In this document: piece after piece, positions 1-7,835 of the stretch
Layout of the letters: each line of letters starts with the position of its first letter
Numbering within the stretch: position 1 is the stretch's first letter
Assembly: GCA_018376135.1 (NCBI GenBank)
Contig: JAHABX010000035.1
Location: 1-27,440, forward strand
Source: Clostridiales bacterium
Lineage (GTDB): Bacteria > Bacillota > Clostridia > Lachnospirales > Lachnospiraceae
Direction of reading: 5' to 3'
Length of the DNA: 27,440 nucleotides
Notes under the pieces: generated by a model
What the model was told of the DNA's origin: nothing
The model's database searches: none
What the model saw: only the letters and a program-made list of their open reading frames with translations
Translations under genes and position numbers: made by a program

Positions 1-44
1 CTCTGAAATATAAAAAGCGCTTTAAAATAAGCATATTTTATGAA
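1..44. other. AT-rich flank, possible end of an integrated element
   Basis: No gene is visible. The stretch is much richer in A and T than the DNA to the right and contains a small perfect inverted repeat, taaaata (23-29) and tatttta (34-40) around a 4-base spacer. It replaces the 5' half of the adjoining tRNA-Lys sequence. If the tRNA fragment is a distal attachment site, this is the last piece of the mobile element. Low certainty because the window is cut here. Confidence 0.35.
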
Positions 45-98
45 TAGAGCACTTGACTTTTAATCAAGTTGTCCGGGGTTCGAATCCCCGATGTCTCA
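45..98 (+). tRNA. 3' fragment of tRNA-Lys(UUU), probable att site
   Basis: The sequence contains the 3' half of the D-stem (TAGAGC), a full anticodon arm (CTTGA, loop CTTTTAA, TCAAG; anticodon TTT), a full T-arm (CGGGG, TTCGAAT, CCCCG) and the 3' acceptor strand ATGTCTC plus discriminator A. The matching 5' acceptor strand (GAGACAT) and the 5' D-stem (normally followed by TCAGTTGG) are absent; an unrelated AT-rich sequence occupies positions 1-44. A functional tRNA cannot fold from this. Fragments that begin in the D-loop and run to the 3' end of a tRNA are the usual distal att repeat of tRNA-integrating elements, so I infer that an element lies to the left. A decayed tRNA copy is the alternative. 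Confidence 0.75.
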
Positions 99-110
99 TA
101 GATAAGTACA

Positions 111-145
111 GAGGAAATGTTGAGCGATCAATATTTCCTCTTTTT
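111..145 (+). terminator. Rho-independent terminator after tRNA-Lys fragment
   Basis: A 13-bp stem (gaggaaatgttga, 111-123; tcaatatttcctc, 128-140, with one G·U pair) closes a GCGA tetraloop and is followed directly by TTTTT. It is probably the native terminator of the tRNA-Lys gene, which fits this side being original chromosome. Confidence 0.8.
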
Positions 146-167
146 GCATGCATATAGGATAATCGAA

Positions 168-196
168 GTGACAAATGAGAAAAAATAGAGTAAAAT
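168..196 (+). promoter_or_regulatory. Sigma-A type promoter of the amino-sugar operon
   Basis: GTGACA (168-173) and TAAAAT (191-196) are each one mismatch from consensus, with a 17-bp spacer. The box pair sits 31 bp before the ATG at 228, which is preceded by the ribosome binding site AAGGAGG (214-220). It is the only good promoter seen ahead of the seven- to eight-gene operon starting at 228. Confidence 0.65.
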
Positions 197-227
197 ATAA
201 ATATCTTTGTGACAAGGAGGATCAGAT

Positions 228-830
228 ATGAAGAAAAGGATCGTGACCATCGGAAGGCAGTACGGAAGCGGTGGAAGATATATTGGAAAAGAGCTTGCCA
301 GGGAGCTGGGAGTTCCCTGCTATGATGAGAATATCATCAACATGGTGGCAAAGGAGAGTGGTTTTGCCACTGAGTTTATTGAGGAAAAGGGAGAGCGGAT
401 CACCGGCAGTCTCTTATTTAATATTGCCAGCAGCCTCACCTTTGCGAACAATGTATTTTCCGGCAACGGTATGTCCTTACAGGATGAGATCTATTTTATC
501 CAGAATCGGATCATCAAAGAGCTTGCGGAGAAGGAACCCTGTGTAATTGTGGGAAGATGTGCGGATTATGTACTCCGGGAACGGGAGGACTGCCTGAATG
601 TATTTATTCATGCGGATGAAAAGAGCAAGGTTGCACGTGCGGTGAAGTATTTTGGTATTGACGAGAAGGACGCGCCTGCAGTTCTCAAGAAGAGAGATAA
701 GGCACGTTATAACCATTATAAATATTATACGGATCAGGAGTGGGGTATGGCTTCCAACTATGATCTGTGTCTGAACAGCGGAGTGTTCGGAATTGAAGGT
801 TGTGTAGAGGTAATTAAAGGCGTATTATGA
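228..830 (+). CDS. Cytidylate kinase-like family protein
   Basis: This 200-residue protein belongs by eye to the cytidylate-kinase-like family (Cytidylate_kin2). The N-terminus VTIGRQYGSGGRYIGKELA (about residues 6-24) is the family's P-loop-like segment, which has GGR rather than a standard GK[ST]. VIVGRCADYVL (about 107-117) is the second hallmark. Members are predicted nucleoside-monophosphate kinases, but most have no assigned substrate, so no reaction is claimed. A strong AAGGAGG lies 7 bases before the ATG. The stop codon overlaps the start of the next gene by four bases, which suggests translational coupling and a role tied to the envelope-glycan operon, perhaps nucleotide supply or regulation (inference). 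Confidence 0.8.
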   Translation: MKKRIVTIGRQYGSGGRYIGKELARELGVPCYDENIINMVAKESGFATEFIEEKGERITGSLLFNIASSLTFANNVFSGNGMSLQDEIYFIQNRIIKELAEKEPCVIVGRCADYVLREREDCLNVFIHADEKSKVARAVKYFGIDEKDAPAVLKKRDKARYNHYKYYTDQEWGMASNYDLCLNSGVFGIEGCVEVIKGVL

Positions 831-2503
831 GAAACAGGAGATCTTTTGTAAAAGAATCATGGATATTTGCAGGGCTATTGGCACTGTTTTTCCTTCTTTT
901 TGCATGGAGACAATTTTACGGTTTTAATAAGAATGATGAGATTTTTTACATCAGTACAGTTTATCGGTTTTTCCAGGGAGATGCCATGCTGGTGGATGAG
1001 TGGAACAACGTGCAGTTGTTTGCATTTATCACATATCCGCTTTACTGTCTGGTTCGACTGTTCCATCCTTCCAATGATGGGATTGTTCTTATTTTCCGGA
1101 TAGCCTATCTGGTATTTCAGGCAGGGACTGCGGTCTATTGTTACTGCCGTATGAAGCGTTTTGGATGGGTGAGGATCTTGCCGGCTGTCTTTTATTTTAT
1201 GACGACGCCGTATAATATCAACAGTCTGTCTTATAATACGCTTGCTTTAGGCTTTGTGCTGCTGACTTTGGTGACGCTTGCATCGGCAGAGGAATGGAAG
1301 ATCACAGACTGCATTTTGTGCGGTGTGTTTACTGCAGGAGCTGTGCTGGCGAATCCTTATGCCGTGCTGCTCTTTATAGGGTACGGAATGGCCTGCGTAT
1401 GCAGTACAGTGTCAGATAAACGAAGAAAGCGTAAGACGCCTGCGGTACTTTCCCTTCGGAATTATATCTGGATGGGGATTGGCGCTTTTCTTATTTTTGT
1501 ATTGTTTGTTATCTTTGTATTTTCCAGAGGAAGTCTTGAGGAAATTCTGGAGAGCTTTACCTATATTGTTATGGATTCGGAGCGTCAGAAATCCTTCTGG
1601 GAGAAATTTGCAAAGTATTTTATACGTATTCATCGCTATTATCGGCTTCTGGTCTATACCACGGGTATTCTGATGCTTCTGTGGATCGCAGACCGCAGGA
1701 AAAAAATCGCGTCTTCCATATATCTGGCAGTGGATGTGGCAGCGACGGTTCCTTATATTATTTATTATGGATTTTTCTGGGAGATGGTAGGGATCAATTA
1801 TATGCTGGTTCCGCTGGCATTTCCCGGAGTGATCGCATATATGGTAAGTAAGGAACGGGACAAAAGGCTGTTCTTTGGCTGGTATGTGCCGGGACTTCTC
1901 TATACACTGCTGGCGCATTTTGCAACAAATACAGGAATTCTTACCGTATCGGCTTCTTATATGATCGCAGGTGCAGCTTCGGTTCTTCTGATCTGGCAGG
2001 TGGTGAAGGAGCAGGGGAATATCAGATGGCTGGGTATTCTGGCAGGCGTGCTTATGCTGGTGCAGCTTCTGGGCTGTTTCTGGCAGAGAATGGTCTATGT
2101 GTGGGGCGATGAGCACCTGGAGTATCTGGAATATGAATTGACGGAGGGTCCCATGAAGGGGATCCATACTTCCGCGGAAAATGCGCAGCTTTATGCAGAT
2201 GTACTTCAGGATATGCAGGAGCTTGGGCTTACAGAAGACGATAAGCTGTTTGTGATCGGTATTGCACCCTGGATGTACCTGAACACGGAGGCGGAGTGCG
2301 GAGCGTATTCTACCTGGGAGACGCTGGAGACGGATCCATTGATCTCTGTCTATTATGAGATCCGGCCGGAGAAGCTTCCTACGGTGATCTACTGTTATGA
2401 ATATGAACAGGAGATCCTGGAGACAGAATTTGCACAGAATTTTATAAATATGGGTTATGAGCCCACAGCTATGCGGCGTGGTATTGTACTGGAACGCCGG
2501 TAA
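827..2503 (+). CDS. Polytopic membrane protein, GT-C glycosyltransferase-like
   Basis: This 558-residue protein is dominated by hydrophobic helices from about residue 12 to 420, with a soluble C-terminal tail of about 130 residues. After the first helix, the outside loop contains NKNDEIFYI (about 34-42). An acidic DE pair in this loop is the typical catalytic site of GT-C enzymes (the ArnT/PMT class), which use lipid-phosphate sugars outside the membrane. Its neighbours supply an ArnC-like GT2 and two SMR proteins, so transfer of a flipped lipid-linked amino sugar to an envelope acceptor is a reasonable guess. The family call is inference from topology and one motif. The start overlaps the previous stop (ATG at 827). 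Confidence 0.65.
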   Translation: MRNRRSFVKESWIFAGLLALFFLLFAWRQFYGFNKNDEIFYISTVYRFFQGDAMLVDEWNNVQLFAFITYPLYCLVRLFHPSNDGIVLIFRIAYLVFQAGTAVYCYCRMKRFGWVRILPAVFYFMTTPYNINSLSYNTLALGFVLLTLVTLASAEEWKITDCILCGVFTAGAVLANPYAVLLFIGYGMACVCSTVSDKRRKRKTPAVLSLRNYIWMGIGAFLIFVLFVIFVFSRGSLEEILESFTYIVMDSERQKSFWEKFAKYFIRIHRYYRLLVYTTGILMLLWIADRRKKIASSIYLAVDVAATVPYIIYYGFFWEMVGINYMLVPLAFPGVIAYMVSKERDKRLFFGWYVPGLLYTLLAHFATNTGILTVSASYMIAGAASVLLIWQVVKEQGNIRWLGILAGVLMLVQLLGCFWQRMVYVWGDEHLEYLEYELTEGPMKGIHTSAENAQLYADVLQDMQELGLTEDDKLFVIGIAPWMYLNTEAECGAYSTWETLETDPLISVYYEIRPEKLPTVIYCYEYEQEILETEFAQNFINMGYEPTAMRRGIVLERR

Positions 2504-2516
2504 GAGAGGATAAGAC

Positions 2517-3647
2517 ATGATTGATTTTAACGTGCCGCCATATGTAGGAACGGAATTGAAATATGTGGAAGAGGCAGTTGCTGTAAACCATAAAATATGT
2601 GGAGACGGTCCTTTTACCCATCGCTGTAATGAATGGATCGAGAAAAAGACAGGAACCACAAGAGCACTTCTGACCACCTCCTGTACCCATGCCACAGAGC
2701 TGGCTGCTTTGCTTTCAGATATTAAGGAAGGGGATGAGATCATTATGCCATCCTATACCTTTGTATCGACTGCAGATGCATTTGTGCTCAGAGGAGCAGT
2801 TCCGGTATTTGTGGATATTCGACCGGATACCATGAATATAGATGAGAAGAAAATAGAGGAAGCGATCACAGAGAGGACGAGAGCAATTGTTCCGGTGCAT
2901 TATGCAGGAGTGTCCTGTGAGATGGATGTGATCATGGCACTGGCAGAAAAGTATCATCTGTTAGTGATCGAGGACGCTGCGCAGGGTATTATGAGTACCT
3001 ACAAGGGCAGAGCACTTGGAACGATGGGAGACTTTGGATGCTTTTCCTTTCATGAGACGAAGAATTACAGCATGGGTGAGGGTGGAGCCCTTCTGATCCG
3101 TAATGCCGGTGATGTGGAGAGAGCGGAGATCATCCGTGAAAAGGGGACGAACCGCGCAAAATTTTTCCGTGGTCAGATCGATAAATATACTTGGGTGGAT
3201 GCAGGCTCCTCATATCTTCCGGGAGATATGAATGCGGCATATCTTCTGGCGCAGCTGGAAGCGGCAGATGAGATCTTTGATAACCGTATGAGATCCTGGA
3301 ATCTGTATTGGGAGCTTTTAAAGCCTCTTGCAGATGCAGGTAAGACAGAGCTTCCGTTTATTCCGGAGCATTGTACCCATAATGCTCATATGTTCTATAT
3401 AAAGGCAAAGAATCTGGAGGAGAGGACAGCGCTTATCCAGTTTCTGAAGGAAAACGGCATCCAGGCAGTATTTCATTATATTCCTCTGCACAGCGCTCCT
3501 GCGGGAGTCCGTTTCGGAAGATTCCATGGGGAGGATGTGTACACCACAAAGGAAAGTGAGCGGCTTGTAAGACTGCCTCTGTTCTATGGTCTGAAGGAAG
3601 AGCAGGTACGTTATGTGGCAGAAAAGGTTACAGAATTTTACAGGTAA
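2517..3647 (+). CDS. wecE: dTDP-4-amino-4,6-dideoxygalactose transaminase
   Basis: This 376-residue PLP enzyme of the DegT/DnrJ/EryC1/StrS family closely follows enterobacterial WecE/RffA along its whole length: the start IDFNVPPYVGTELKY, the stretch GDEIIMPSYTFVSTADAFV, EDAAQG (Asp153 and Gln156 hold PLP), and SFHETKNY with the Schiff-base Lys182. The family reaction transfers an amino group from glutamate to dTDP-4-keto-6-deoxyglucose, giving dTDP-Fuc4N. A small oddity is SMGEGGA after the lysine, where WecE has TAGGEGGA, one glycine shorter. It starts 13 bases after the preceding gene, downstream of AGAGGA, within the operon. Cytoplasmic. The sugar substrate is inferred from similarity only. 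Confidence 0.88.
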   Translation: MIDFNVPPYVGTELKYVEEAVAVNHKICGDGPFTHRCNEWIEKKTGTTRALLTTSCTHATELAALLSDIKEGDEIIMPSYTFVSTADAFVLRGAVPVFVDIRPDTMNIDEKKIEEAITERTRAIVPVHYAGVSCEMDVIMALAEKYHLLVIEDAAQGIMSTYKGRALGTMGDFGCFSFHETKNYSMGEGGALLIRNAGDVERAEIIREKGTNRAKFFRGQIDKYTWVDAGSSYLPGDMNAAYLLAQLEAADEIFDNRMRSWNLYWELLKPLADAGKTELPFIPEHCTHNAHMFYIKAKNLEERTALIQFLKENGIQAVFHYIPLHSAPAGVRFGRFHGEDVYTTKESERLVRLPLFYGLKEEQVRYVAEKVTEFYR

Positions 3648-3661
3648 CTGAGAGGAACGTT

Positions 3662-4771
3662 ATGAAGAAAATAGTCATTATCGGAGCAAATGATTTTCAG
3701 AATCAGCTGATCCTGAAGGCAAAGGAGATGGGCTTTGAGACCCACGTGTTTGCATGGCAGGACGGTTCGGTGGGAGAGCGGACCGCGGATTATTTTTACC
3801 CGGTCAGTATCGTGGAAATTGATCAGATTCTGGAGATATGCAGGCAGATCCGTCCGGATGCAGTGGCAACCATTGCTTCAGATCTGGCGAATATTACGGT
3901 CAGTAAAGTTGCAGAAGGGCTTGGGCTTCCGGGAAACAGCTCTGAATGTATAGAGATATCAACCAATAAGTATTCCATGAGAGAAGCTTTCATGAAGAAC
4001 GGGATCCCCACACCTGGATTCTATAAGGTCGATCATCTGGAAGAGCAGTTACTTCGGATGAATCTGCCGATCATTGTAAAACCTACCGACCGTTCCGGAA
4101 GCCGGGCAATTACGAAGGTGACGGATTTTAAGGATCTGGAGCAGGCAATCCGGGAAGCGGTAGAGCAGTCCTTTGAGAAGAAGGCTATCGTGGAGGAATA
4201 TATTGAGGGAGATGAGTACAGCTACGAGACCATCTCCTATGAGGGAAAGCATGCAAATCTTGCAGTGACGAAGAAGTTTACGACGGGTGCACCTCATTTT
4301 ATTGAGACCGGACACTGTCAGCCAAGCGGCTTGTCCGAAGAGATGCTGGAAAAGGTGCAGAACACCATGTACCGGGCACTGGATGCGCTGAAGATCAGGA
4401 ATGGAGCTTCCCATGGGGAGTTCAAGATCACTCCGGAGGGAGATGTCCGTATCATTGAGATCGGGTCCCGCATGGGGGGAGACTGTATTGGTTCGGACCT
4501 GGTTCCATTATCTACAGGCTATGATTTTATGGAGATGGTGGTAGATGTGGCATGCGGCAGGGAACCGAATATCGTTCCAAAGCATAAGCCGGGATATGCG
4601 CAGATTCGATTTCTTTTTACCATGGAGGATATTGATGAGATGCGTGCTTATGAGAAATCCCACCCAGAGGAGATCTATCGAATCAGTGAACTGGATCTGT
4701 CTAATCTGGGACATGTGTCGGATAGCTCCACAAGGCTTGGGTATTATATAATAAAGAGAGATTTGCAGTAG
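3662..4771 (+). CDS. ATP-grasp ligase
   Basis: This 369-residue protein has the ATP-grasp layout: an N-terminal Rossmann-like preATP domain (KKIVIIGAN), a nucleotide-binding lysine in IIVKPTDRSGSRAI (about 137-150), EEYIEGDEYSYE (about 178-189), and a late metal-binding IIEIGSRMGGDCIG. The overall style is that of carbamoyl-phosphate-synthase-like and biotin-carboxylase-like ligases, which join a carboxylate to an amine using ATP. Placed directly after the sugar aminotransferase (14-base gap), it could add an amino acid or other acid to the new 4-amino group. That role is inference; the substrate cannot be read from sequence. It is translated from ATG after GAGAGGAACG. Confidence 0.85.
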   Translation: MKKIVIIGANDFQNQLILKAKEMGFETHVFAWQDGSVGERTADYFYPVSIVEIDQILEICRQIRPDAVATIASDLANITVSKVAEGLGLPGNSSECIEISTNKYSMREAFMKNGIPTPGFYKVDHLEEQLLRMNLPIIVKPTDRSGSRAITKVTDFKDLEQAIREAVEQSFEKKAIVEEYIEGDEYSYETISYEGKHANLAVTKKFTTGAPHFIETGHCQPSGLSEEMLEKVQNTMYRALDALKIRNGASHGEFKITPEGDVRIIEIGSRMGGDCIGSDLVPLSTGYDFMEMVVDVACGREPNIVPKHKPGYAQIRFLFTMEDIDEMRAYEKSHPEEIYRISELDLSNLGHVSDSSTRLGYYIIKRDLQ

Positions 4772-4785
4772 AAAAGAGGATATCA

Positions 4786-5730
4786 ATGCTTTATTCAGTA
4801 ATTATTCCCTGTTATAAATCCGATCAGACCATTGAACACGTGGTGGATATGACCAGGGAAGAGATGATAAAACTGGGAAGAGGAAATGTGGAATTTGTTC
4901 TGGTCAATGATTGTTCTCCGGATGGAGGAAAGACCATTGCAAAGCTTCGTGAGATGGCAGAAAAGCATGCAGATGTGAAAGTGATCGATCTGGCGAAGAA
5001 TTCCGGACAGCATAATGCGCTGATGGCAGCGCTGCGTCATGCGGATGGAGATATCATCATCGGTATGGATGATGACGGGCAGACTCACCCATCCCAGCTT
5101 GGAAAGCTGTTTGAAGCATTGGATCAGGGATATGATCTGGTATATGGATATTATCCGGATAAAAAGCATAACTGGTTCCGGAATCTGGGAAGCCGGTTTA
5201 ATGATCTGACAGTCAACAGTATGATCAAAAAACCGAAGGATGTACGGACTTCCAGTTATTTCCTTGTGAGAAAATTTGTAAGAGATTATGCCGTTCAATA
5301 TACAGGCTCCTATACCTATCTGCTGGGACTGTTTATGCGCTGTACCCAGAATATTACAAGTGTGCCGATCAGGCATTTTGACAGGGAGGTAGGCGAGTCA
5401 AATTATACGCTGAAGCAGCTGATCCGCCTGTGGTCCAGTATTATCGGATTTTCTGTGATCCCGCTCAGAGTGGCATCCATTGCCGGATTTTTCTTTGCAG
5501 GAGTGGGAATGGTAGCGGCAATTGTGGTACTTATTATGAAGCTGGTGAGACCGGATATGTCCATGGGCTGGCCGTCCCTGATGTGTGCAATCTCCTTCTT
5601 CTTCGGATTGAATTTTATGTTCCTTGGCATGATTGGAGAGTATCTTGGAAGGATGTTTCTTGGCATGAACCGGGAGCCGCAGTATGTGATCAGGGAGACT
5701 TATAATGTAGAGAGGGAAGGGCTGGAATGA
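4786..5730 (+). CDS. Family 2 glycosyltransferase, ArnC/DPM1-like, membrane bound
   Basis: The 314-residue protein has a GT-A domain: SVIIPCYKSDQTI at the start, FVLVNDCSPDGG with the nucleotide-binding Asp, and GMDDDGQTHPSQL, the metal-binding acidic motif. Two C-terminal membrane helices (about residues 228-255 and 265-290) are followed by GEYLGRMFLGMNREPQYVI, the tail typical of ArnC, GtrB and related polyprenyl-phosphate transferases. The expected reaction moves a nucleotide sugar onto undecaprenyl phosphate on the inner membrane face. Its neighbours are an amino-sugar synthase upstream and two SMR proteins downstream, exactly the partners ArnC has. The donor is probably the amino sugar made by the gene at 2517. 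Confidence 0.88.
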   Translation: MLYSVIIPCYKSDQTIEHVVDMTREEMIKLGRGNVEFVLVNDCSPDGGKTIAKLREMAEKHADVKVIDLAKNSGQHNALMAALRHADGDIIIGMDDDGQTHPSQLGKLFEALDQGYDLVYGYYPDKKHNWFRNLGSRFNDLTVNSMIKKPKDVRTSSYFLVRKFVRDYAVQYTGSYTYLLGLFMRCTQNITSVPIRHFDREVGESNYTLKQLIRLWSSIIGFSVIPLRVASIAGFFFAGVGMVAAIVVLIMKLVRPDMSMGWPSLMCAISFFFGLNFMFLGMIGEYLGRMFLGMNREPQYVIRETYNVEREGLE

Positions 5731-6086
5731 CAGAAAATAAAAAATCCAACCGGACAAAGATTCTGATCCTTCTGTCCCTGTCACTGGTGATACAGAGCTT
5801 AAGCTCTGTATTTATCAAGTATGCGGGACAATATGAGACCTTGTCCAGAGAATTTATCATCTTTTATATACTTGCCGTGGGATGTCTTGGCGTGTTTGCA
5901 ATTATGTGGCAGCTTCTTCTGGAGCTGATCCCGCTGACAACGGCGTATTTGAGAAAGGGGATTTTGTATATCCTGATACTCATCTGGTCTGTGATTCTTT
6001 TCAAAGAGCAGGTGACACTGAACAACATTATCGGAAGTATGATTATTATTGCGGGGATCAGTATACATGGAATGGATGAACATTAG
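5727..6086 (+). CDS. SMR/EamA-like 4-TM protein, ArnE/ArnF-like subunit 1
   Basis: This 119-residue protein has four predicted membrane helices, the size and topology of small multidrug resistance proteins and of ArnE/ArnF. Recognisable features are VIQSLSSVFIKYAGQ in helix 1 and the C-terminal KEQVTLNNIIGSMIIIAGI. ArnE and ArnF together are proposed to flip undecaprenyl-phosphate-linked L-Ara4N. The ATG overlaps the glycosyltransferase stop as ATGA, and a second SMR gene follows, matching the paired arrangement of arnEF. A drug-exporting SMR pair is possible but the glycosyltransferase context argues for a lipid-sugar flippase. Confidence 0.75.
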   Translation: MTENKKSNRTKILILLSLSLVIQSLSSVFIKYAGQYETLSREFIIFYILAVGCLGVFAIMWQLLLELIPLTTAYLRKGILYILILIWSVILFKEQVTLNNIIGSMIIIAGISIHGMDEH

Positions 6087-6411
6087 CTATGTACTGGCTT
6101 TTCTGGCGGTATTTGTGGCATCTCTGTCACAGATCCTGCTGAAGCAGTCGGCGCAGATGGAGCATAAAAATATTATTTATAAATTTTTGAACTGGCGGGT
6201 AATTGTAGGTTACGCGCTGATGTTCGGAACAACGATCATCAATGTATTTGCCTATCGGGGCGTGGAGCTGAAGGTAACACCCATGATCGAGTCTACAGGG
6301 ATCATCTGGGTGACGATCCTGGCAGTCTTTCTTCTGGGTGAGAGACCGACAAAGCGCGGGATCCTGTCGATTATCGTAACTGTTGTGGGAATCATTGTAT
6401 TTTCTTTATAA
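6067..6411 (+). CDS. SMR-like 4-TM protein, ArnE/ArnF-like subunit 2
   Basis: This protein of about 114 residues has four predicted helices, with FVASLSQILLKQSAQ in helix 1 and LLGERPTKRGILSIIVTVVGI in the last third, both classic for the family. I place the start at ATG 6067, about ten bases after GCGGGG; a TTG at 6049 and an ATG at 6076 are alternatives. The gene overlaps the end of its partner by about 20 bases, so the two are likely translated together and work as a heterodimer in the cytoplasmic membrane. The flippase role is inferred from family and context. Confidence 0.75.
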   Translation: MEWMNISYVLAFLAVFVASLSQILLKQSAQMEHKNIIYKFLNWRVIVGYALMFGTTIINVFAYRGVELKVTPMIESTGIIWVTILAVFLLGERPTKRGILSIIVTVVGIIVFSL

Positions 6412-6413
6412 AA

Positions 6414-7835
6414 ATGAGTGAATTATTAAATAAACTGATAGAATATGCGGATTCTGATTATCTGCCCATGCATATGCCAGGCCATAAGCGCCGTATGGGA
6501 GAGATTGGCAATCCGTTTTTTATTGATATAACGGAGATCGGCGGTTTTGACAATCTGCATCATGCAGAAGGGATCCTTCTGGAGGCGCAGGAGCGCGCCG
6601 CTGCGCTTTACCATTCGGAGGAGACTCATTATCTGGTCAACGGAAGCACGGCAGGAATCTTATCTGCTGTTTCCGGGTGTGTGGCTTTCGGAGGAAAGCT
6701 TCTGCTGGCAAGGAACAGTCACAAATCTGCCTACCATGCGGCACTTCTTAGGGGGCTTCAGGTGGAATATCTTTATCCACATTCCGATGACAGTATGGGG
6801 ATAAACGGTCCGATTTTACCGGAAGATGTGGAAAAGGCATTGAAAAAGGATTCAAAGATCCAGGCAGTTATGGTGACTTCTCCTACCTATGACGGGGTAG
6901 TGTCGGATATCAGAGAGATTGCCGGCATTGTCCATGCATATGGGATACCTCTGATCGTGGATGAAGCCCATGGGGCGCATTTTCCGTTTTCAGAGCATTT
7001 TCCGGAGGATTCGGTAGTCTGCGGCGCGGATGTGGTCATCCACAGTATGCACAAGACGCTTCCGACGCTGACCCAGACCGCTCTGATCCATATGAACGGC
7101 ACCAGAATCGACAGGGAAAAGATCCGCAGGTATCTGACTATCTATCAGACCAGCAGTCCGTCCTATGTGCTGATGGCAAGTCTGGATTCGTGTGTGACAT
7201 GGATCAGGGAACATGGAGACAGGTTCGAGGTTTATTGGAGAGCGCTTCAGAGGTTAAGAGAAGGGCTTCGGAATATGAACTGCCTGGAGCTTATAAGGGT
7301 TCCGGGAATGGATGAATCCAAGATCCTGGTATCGACTGTCGGAGCAGGGATCACCGGACATGAGCTGGATACGGTGCTTCGAGAAAACTTCCATGTAGAA
7401 ATGGAGATGGCATGCAGTACCTATGTATGTGCGATCACGTCGGTCGGCGATACGAAGGAGGATCTGGAAAGGCTGCTGCAGGTATTTATGGAGATCGATA
7501 AGAGGCTTTCGGGGCAGCAGAAGTCTGAAAGGGAAAGGGACGACAGGTCGGATGTGATAGTTTCGGCAGAAGGTGTCTGTACGATTCTGGAAGCGGAGGA
7601 GAGCCAAAAGGAGGAATGTGCTCTGGAATGTGCGGTGGGAAGGATCAGCGGGGACTTTGTGACGCTGTATCCGCCGGGGATCCCGATCCTTGCGCCGGGA
7701 GAGAGGATCAGCGGAAAAATCGCCGAACGGATCATGCAGTACAGGGAAGATGGGTTTGAAATACATGGAATAAATAATAAAAAAATCAAAGTGATGAAAG
7801 GAAAAAAATATGAATGGAAAAGTGATTGCGTTTGA
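6414..7835 (+). CDS. Orn/Lys/Arg decarboxylase-family PLP enzyme (YaaO-like)
   Basis: This 473-residue protein is of the short Firmicute type represented by YaaO. MHMPGHKR is the family's N-terminal hallmark, VNGSTAGILSAVSG precedes the cofactor site, VDEAHGAH supplies the PLP aspartate, and IHSMHKTLPTLTQT carries the Schiff-base lysine. The family decarboxylates arginine, lysine or ornithine toward polyamines; the exact substrate is not readable. It starts two bases after the preceding stop, so it may be carried on the same transcript. Its last 26 bases overlap the kinase gene at the edge of an AT-rich insertion; the tail becomes lysine- and asparagine-rich there and may have been altered at the junction. 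Confidence 0.85.
   Translation: MSELLNKLIEYADSDYLPMHMPGHKRRMGEIGNPFFIDITEIGGFDNLHHAEGILLEAQERAAALYHSEETHYLVNGSTAGILSAVSGCVAFGGKLLLARNSHKSAYHAALLRGLQVEYLYPHSDDSMGINGPILPEDVEKALKKDSKIQAVMVTSPTYDGVVSDIREIAGIVHAYGIPLIVDEAHGAHFPFSEHFPEDSVVCGADVVIHSMHKTLPTLTQTALIHMNGTRIDREKIRRYLTIYQTSSPSYVLMASLDSCVTWIREHGDRFEVYWRALQRLREGLRNMNCLELIRVPGMDESKILVSTVGAGITGHELDTVLRENFHVEMEMACSTYVCAITSVGDTKEDLERLLQVFMEIDKRLSGQQKSERERDDRSDVIVSAEGVCTILEAEESQKEECALECAVGRISGDFVTLYPPGIPILAPGERISGKIAERIMQYREDGFEIHGINNKKIKVMKGKKYEWKSDCV

Noticed and set aside
1412..2743. Long reverse-strand open frame (443 residues) across the membrane protein gene
   Set aside because: Its product is rich in His, Arg, Cys and Ile typical of an antisense frame, and the forward gene is coherent with good operon spacing.
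7756..7783. Possible promoter (TTGAAA, 16-bp spacer, TAAAAA) for the kinase–caspase cassette
   Set aside because: The -10 box is poor and the spacing short; it may work but is too weak to list.
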